Shown piece by piece: positions 59,980-64,000 of a stretch of 64,000 nucleotides of DNA. Position 1 is the first letter of the stretch. Each line of letters begins with the position of its first letter. A program made the translations under genes and the position numbers. The stretch is from Pseudonocardia kunmingensis (GTDB lineage: Bacteria; Actinomycetota; Actinomycetes; Mycobacteriales; Pseudonocardiaceae). The notes beneath the pieces are model-generated. The model did no database searches and was not told the origin of the DNA. It worked only from the letters and a program-made list of their open reading frames with translations. The stretch lies in NCBI RefSeq assembly GCF_006716445.1, contig NZ_VFPA01000003.1, positions 992,001-1,056,000 of the forward strand. Reading direction: 5' to 3'.

Positions 59980-61204
59980 TCAGCTCGGCGGGGTGTTCCC
60001 ACGTCGATTGCGTAGGCCGTGCCGGCCAACGGCGGCGGCGAGAAGGAGCAATGCTCCGCCGAGGTAGTAGACGGCTTGGATGCCGATCGCCGCGGCGAGC
60101 AGGCCGCCGACCAGCAGCGAGGCAAGGCGCCCGAGCTGCCAGAGCATGTCGAAACCGGCGAAGACGCGGCCCCGGGCGTGCTCCGGGGTGTGGGCTTGGA
60201 GGAGCGAGTTAAAGGTGACCGCGCCGCTCGAGGTGCCCAAGCCGTAAACGGCCAGGGCAGCCAACGCGACGGGCAGAGCGGTGAAGGAGGCCAGGACGAG
60301 GTCGATCAGGCCGCGCAGCACGTAGGGGCCGAAAACGAACGCAGGGCGTCTCGGGTCGCTGACCAGGCGGGTGAGCAGGAACGGGCCGAGCACGGCACCG
60401 ACCCCGATGGCGCCGAGCAGCAGCCCGTAGCCACCCGGCGGAAGCGCGAGGTGGTCGCGGGCGAGGACGACCAGCAGCGCGCTGGTCGGCCCGGCGGACA
60501 GCGCGGCGAGCAGTTGCCCGCCGCGAGCGCACCGAGGAGGCGGTCGGTGGCGAGCAGCTTCATCCCAGCCCCGCGTCGGCGAAGAGCCCCGGTCGCCGGG
60601 TTGGCATGGGTGCGGCGGGGAGACGAAGTCCGGCCAGGACCGCGGCGCTGACCAGGAAGCTCGCGGCGTTGATCGCGAACGCCGGGCCGGCACCGAGGAC
60701 GGTGTAGAGGATGCCGGCCAGCGGGGCGAGCGCGATCTGGCCGAGCACGGCCGCGGTCCAGATGCCGCTGTTCGCAGCGACCAGCTCGTTGTCCTTGACC
60801 AGAGCCGGCAGGGTGCTGTTCGCGGCGGGGTTGAACAGCACCGCGCCGGCCGACAGGCCGAACGCGACGGCGTAGACCACCGCGACGTTCCCCCCGGCGA
60901 AGATCAGCGCGACGGCGAGCACCGCGCGGAGCAGGTCGGCGGCGACCATGACCCGGACCCGGGGCAGCCGGTCGACGAGTGTCCCTGCGAACGGTGCGAG
61001 CAGCAGCACCGGAATGATCTCGACTGCGACGACCGCGCTGACCCCGAGCGCCGAGCCGGTCAGGTCGAGCACGAGCAGGCTCAGCGCGACTGTCGCGAAG
61101 ACGTCGCCCCATCGCGATGCGGTCCGGGCCGACCACAGCCGCCGGTAGCCCGGCTGGGCGAATACTGCCCGCAGCCGGACCCGACCGTTGTCGGGCTGGT
61201 TCAC
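59980..61204 (-). pseudogene. MFS transporter broken by two frameshifts
   Basis: The first part (60560-61204) gives an intact N-terminal half, MNQPDNGRVRLRAVFAQPG to GLFADAG then a stop. The second frame resumes with GMKLLATDRLLGALAA (60510-60558), and a third with QLLAALSAGPTSALLVVLA (to 59980). These three pieces align end to end as one EntS/MFS_3-type transporter, with indels near 60555 and 60515. It could be a recent pseudogene or two sequencing errors. Confidence 0.8.
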
Positions 61205-61346
61205 GACGTGCCGTCACCCGTGCCGGGAGGCGAGCCGGCGCAGCGCACCGCGGGCTCGTTGCTGCGTCTGCTCTCGCCGACGGGCGGCCGCGGCCTGGTT
61301 GCGACGTCGTGGATTCGCTGCCCCGACCACCAGAGAGGACAGCAGA

Positions 61347-61781
61347 TCATCGGCCTGCGGAAGGAGCAGAGGGCGGTGTCGACGAGGCCGAGCGGCGCGG
61401 CGTGAGCACCGCAAGGACGGCGGCCACGACCAGCAGCGCCGGCACATCACCTACGAGATGCACTCGTTCGGCCGCGTCGGCGACCGCATGGAACGCCATG
61501 ACTGCAGCGTGCACCAGGCTGGACCACACGGTGAACCAGATCAGGGAGAGGTGTCCGTGCGGGTCGCGGGCGGCGCGGATCAGGAAGACCCCCAGGACCG
61601 CGTAGACGGCGGCGATCATCTGCTCGTACTCGTCCTGTTGCGGCTGCCAGCGGAAACCCGACGGCCACAGGTGGATCAACGGGTAGACCCCGAAGACGAA
61701 GACAACGCCGACAACGACGAGGGCGACTCGAAGACGGCGCTGCACCACCCTGCGCCCCAGCTCAGCATGGTCCTGGCTCAT
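61347..61781 (-). CDS. DUF6632-type small membrane protein
   Basis: 144 residues from the ATG at 61781 (a longer reading starts at 61877). Four helices, with FGVYPLIHLWPSGFRW, QQDEYEQMIAAVYAVLGVFL and ARDPHGHLSLIWFTVWSSLVHAAVMAFHA, strings typical of DUF6632. His-rich membrane lumen faces suggest heme or metal binding. Function unknown. Confidence 0.72.
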   Translation of the reverse strand: MSQDHAELGRRVVQRRLRVALVVVGVVFVFGVYPLIHLWPSGFRWQPQQDEYEQMIAAVYAVLGVFLIRAARDPHGHLSLIWFTVWSSLVHAAVMAFHAVADAAERVHLVGDVPALLVVAAVLAVLTPRRSASSTPPSAPSAGR

Positions 61782-61877
61782 CGGACCTCCGCTGACGACC
61801 AACACCACATCGCTCCTCCTGACACGACCCCTACGCCTCCTGATGCATCGCGGTCGCGGAGACGATACCCACTTCAC

Positions 61878-61896
61878 TACCCTACCCCCGTACCGT
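61878..61896 (+). promoter_or_regulatory. CsoR-like half-site upstream of the serine hydrolase
   Basis: TACCCTACCCCCG (61878-61890), identical to the string at 25278-25290, followed by TACCGT (61891-61896) as a possible -10. The right GGGTA half is missing, so the site is only partial. 33 bp before the start codon. Confidence 0.45.
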
Positions 61897-61928
61897 TTTT
61901 CTCAACACGCAACCCATCAGGAGGCACC

Positions 61929-63044
61929 ATGCACATCAGCGGGTTCGTCGCCAGGGGATACGAGCAGCTGCGCGACGTCTTCACGCGACTCGTCGCGGAC
62001 GGCCGGGAGACCGGCGCCGCCCTGTCGGTGTGGGCGGACGGCACGGAGGTCGTAGGACTCACGGGCGGGTGGGCCGACAGCGCGCGCTCCCGGCCATGGC
62101 GCCACGACACCCTGGTCCACACCTACTCCGTCTCGAAGCCCTTCGCCTCGCTCGCCGCGCTGACGGCAGTAGCGGACGGGACACTGCGCCTGGACGAGCC
62201 GGTGAGTGCGTACTGGGCCGAGTACGGCACAGGGGGAAAGAACGCCACCACGCTCCGACAGATCCTCACCCACCGGGCCGGGCTCCCCGCGTTCCCACCT
62301 TCGGCTGCGACGCTGGACCTGCTCGACCAGGACGGCCTGCTTCGATCACTGGCCGCGGCACCCGCAAAGTGGGAGCCGGGCTCGAGGGTTGCCGAGCACG
62401 CCCTGACCTACGGTCACCTGATCGACGGTGTTCTGCGTGCGGGTACCGGCCGCTCGCTGGGCGAGGTGTACGCCGATGTCGTTCGACCCGCGTTGAACAT
62501 CGACGCGTGGTTCGGCGTGCCCGAACGCGACCTGGATCGCGTCGCCGACGTCGAGCACGCCCTCCCGGGCGCGGCCGAACAGATCCTCGCTGAGGTCTAT
62601 CCGTCCTATGGCCGAGTCCTTGCAGCGCCGACGGGCGCGCTCGACCCCAGTCGACTCAACTCCGTCGGCTGGCGTCGCGCAGTGTTCGGCGCGATCAACC
62701 TCCACGCCTCCGCGTCAGCCCTTGCCGCCTTCTATGGCAGCCTGACCAGCCCCGACGGCCCGGTTCGGCGACTCCTCGGACACGAACTCCATGACGAATA
62801 CCTCACCACCCAGGTTTGCGGCACGGACGACACCGTAGGCCGCACGCTGGCATGGACACTGGGCCCGCTGCGCACCGATGCGATCATCGGTCTCGGCGGA
62901 CTCGGCGGGTCGGCCGCCTGGTGGTCGCTGCGCCACGGGCACGCGGTCGCCTACGTCACCCGGCGCCTGCACGACCACTCCCGAGTGGCCGAGATCGCTG
63001 CCGCACTGGACGACGACATCAACACCGAGGTGAGACGCCCCTAG
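61929..63044 (+). CDS. Serine hydrolase, beta-lactamase/EstB family
   Basis: 371 residues from ATG 61929 (GGAGG ahead). Beta-lactamase class C fold with the S-x-x-K motif in YSVSK (S67-K70), Tyr in LTYGHLID as the second motif, and GLGGLGGSAAWWS replacing KTG. Likely an esterase or D-stereospecific peptidase, not a true beta-lactamase. No signal peptide, so cytoplasmic. The upstream copper-like half-site is shared with the ABC operon. Confidence 0.87.
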   Translation: MHISGFVARGYEQLRDVFTRLVADGRETGAALSVWADGTEVVGLTGGWADSARSRPWRHDTLVHTYSVSKPFASLAALTAVADGTLRLDEPVSAYWAEYGTGGKNATTLRQILTHRAGLPAFPPSAATLDLLDQDGLLRSLAAAPAKWEPGSRVAEHALTYGHLIDGVLRAGTGRSLGEVYADVVRPALNIDAWFGVPERDLDRVADVEHALPGAAEQILAEVYPSYGRVLAAPTGALDPSRLNSVGWRRAVFGAINLHASASALAAFYGSLTSPDGPVRRLLGHELHDEYLTTQVCGTDDTVGRTLAWTLGPLRTDAIIGLGGLGGSAAWWSLRHGHAVAYVTRRLHDHSRVAEIAAALDDDINTEVRRP

Positions 63045-63138
63045 CAGAGAGTCACAGGCCGAGAACCGAGCTGAGCGGCATCGCGGCGTAGACAGTGGAT
63101 GCGTTGGCACTCCACCTGGCGCGTTCGGGGCGCTACGG

Positions 63139-63595
63139 CTACCTCTCGCCCTCCGCAGAATCAGCCGTACGCCGGGTCCAGCGCTCTTCCTCGATCCGGC
63201 CGAACCTCCACGTGTCAACTGCGATCAGCCAGGTGAGGACGAAGAGCCCGACCATCGTGAAGCCGATGTAATCGATGTTGAGCGAGCCGACCCGTGCGAG
63301 CAGGCCCGGACTCGACGCCCAACTCCTCGGCCAGGAGCCGACCCGCACGACGGTACCGATGACGAGCGCCACGACGACCGACATGACCGCGACGGTGAGG
63401 TTGTAGTAGAACCCTGCGGACCGGGGCGAGCAGCACCAGGATCGCGTACCGCGGCAGGGCGAACGCCGCGGAGCCCGCAGCGAGTACCAGCAGGGCGACC
63501 TGGGTGGGCTGCCGAATCCGAGCCCCATGAGCAGCCCGCCGGGATAGATGCGCCGCGCCGCAGCAGCCGCCCGACCCGCCCAGTGGGGACCCCCC
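63139..63595 (-). pseudogene. Decayed nickel/cobalt transporter (NiCoT) remnant
   Basis: C-terminal part reads FYYNLTVAVMSVVVALVIG and SLNIDYIGFTMVGLFVLTWL, typical of HoxN/NixA transporters. Upstream, other frames give RIYPGGLLMGLGFG and, shifted, QPTQVALLVLAAGSAAFALP and PRYAILVLLAP. The region that should carry the metal-binding helix (HxxxxDH) and the segment before YYN is missing. At least two frameshifts and one deletion. Confidence 0.75.
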
Positions 63596-63625
63596 GGCTG
63601 CTCAATTACCGCTCGGCGTCAGCTG

Positions 63626-64000
63626 TCAGCGGACCTCGACGTCGTCACCCACCTGCAGGTAGTCGAACCACGCATGCGCCTCCTCCGGGCCAAGCTTCAC
63701 GCAGCCGGCCGACGCCGTCTCCTGGCTCCCTTCATGGAAGGCGATCCCGCCGGGGGCGAAGAACACTGACCACGGCATCGGGGTGAGGTACTCCCGGCTG
63801 GTCCATTGCTCCGCCTTCCACTCCACCCGGAAGCTGCCGCGCGGTGTGGGATCCTCGACATCGCCGTCGGCGAACGGCACTGGGCCACGGATGACCTTCC
63901 CGTCTCGGATCAACCACGCGGTGTGGGTCCCGAGGTCCACGCAGGCTTCGGCCGCGGTCGAGCAGGGTGTGCCCGGCACGGCGTCGTCGGCGACGAGCGT
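63626..64000 (-). CDS. L,D-transpeptidase, C-terminal part
   Basis: At least 124 residues; the N-terminus runs off the right edge. YkuD-type domain: LIRDGKVIRGPVPF, and the catalytic loop AFHEGSQETASAGCVKL, with the His and Cys of the H...S-x-G-C signature. Makes 3-3 crosslinks or anchors proteins to peptidoglycan outside the cell. C-terminal WFDYLQVGDDVEVR. Copper is known to inhibit such enzymes, so its place at the edge of a copper island may matter. Confidence 0.88.
   Translation of the reverse strand, partial: TLVADDAVPGTPCSTAAEACVDLGTHTAWLIRDGKVIRGPVPFADGDVEDPTPRGSFRVEWKAEQWTSREYLTPMPWSVFFAPGGIAFHEGSQETASAGCVKLGPEEAHAWFDYLQVGDDVEVR

Noticed and set aside
1..64000. CRISPR arrays, insertion sequences, integrases, rRNA or tRNA genes
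   Set aside because: No regularly spaced repeats, transposase motifs or structured RNA seen on either strand.

Overview
The window is high-GC DNA (GTG starts, coupled GTGA/ATGA stop-start junctions, GC-only hairpins as terminators) from an actinobacterium, most likely a Pseudonocardiaceae-type organism. That placement rests on gene content and style, since no rRNA or tRNA is present.

Layout. (1) 1-7239, minus strand: a partial complex I-like operon in the order nuoA, a His-rich fusion protein, nuoH, J, K, L, M, N. It lacks nuoC, E, F, G and I. The position of nuoB/nuoD is taken by one protein with NuoB-like and NuoD-like ends, no iron-sulfur cysteines and a roughly 170-residue histidine-rich middle. 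(2) 7540-10151: a DHA2-type MFS exporter, an AhpD-like protein and a CsoR-type copper repressor. (3) 10457-21246: a surface-glycan locus with a PIG-L deacetylase, a lipoprotein, glycosyltransferases, a FemAB-like transferase, a cysteine-less phosphatase-like protein and two large fusion proteins (flippase plus GT39; GT2 plus GT4). (4) 21934-24905: an FAD oxidoreductase coupled to a 37-residue Cys-rich peptide, divergent from a CopZ-like chaperone, then a MerR regulator divergent from a methyltransferase. (5) 25429-28980: an amino-acid ABC importer coupled to a class-V PLP enzyme. (6) 29101-35266: the core copper-export operon, with a second csoR, copZ, a secreted His-rich protein, the CopA ATPase, a small membrane protein, a DUF305 lipoprotein and a BNR-repeat lipoprotein. 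(7) 35265-49216: a mixed accessory stretch with AraC/MFS, a cysteine-synthase-like enzyme plus MFS, two LpqS-like small proteins, two secreted M15-like peptidases and a BlaI/M56 regulator-protease pair. (8) 49362-57518: cytochrome c maturation (ccdA divergent from ccmABCDEFHI and two thioredoxins). (9) 57664-64000: Lnt-like N-acyltransferase, a DUF3105 protein, a serine hydrolase, an L,D-transpeptidase, and frameshifted remnants of an MFS gene and a nickel/cobalt transporter gene.

Unifying theme. The window reads as a copper-response island. TACCC...GGGTA dyads resembling CsoR operators lie before the nuo-like operon and its divergent MFS gene, before copZ1, before the ABC/class-V operon and before csoR2-copZ2-copA; a related half-site lies before the serine hydrolase. 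A second circuit is suggested by a TAC-N11-GTA dyad upstream of blaI that recurs between ccdA and ccmA, where AGTAC is repeated three times at exact 15-bp spacing. The most unusual element is the nuo-like operon: its soluble arm is degenerate and His-rich, NuoJ carries a dense methionine cluster, and NuoH and NuoA have lost usual quinone-site residues, yet NuoL, NuoM and NuoK keep most of their proton-channel residues. A metal-linked, non-canonical use of the complex I membrane arm is the leading speculative reading.
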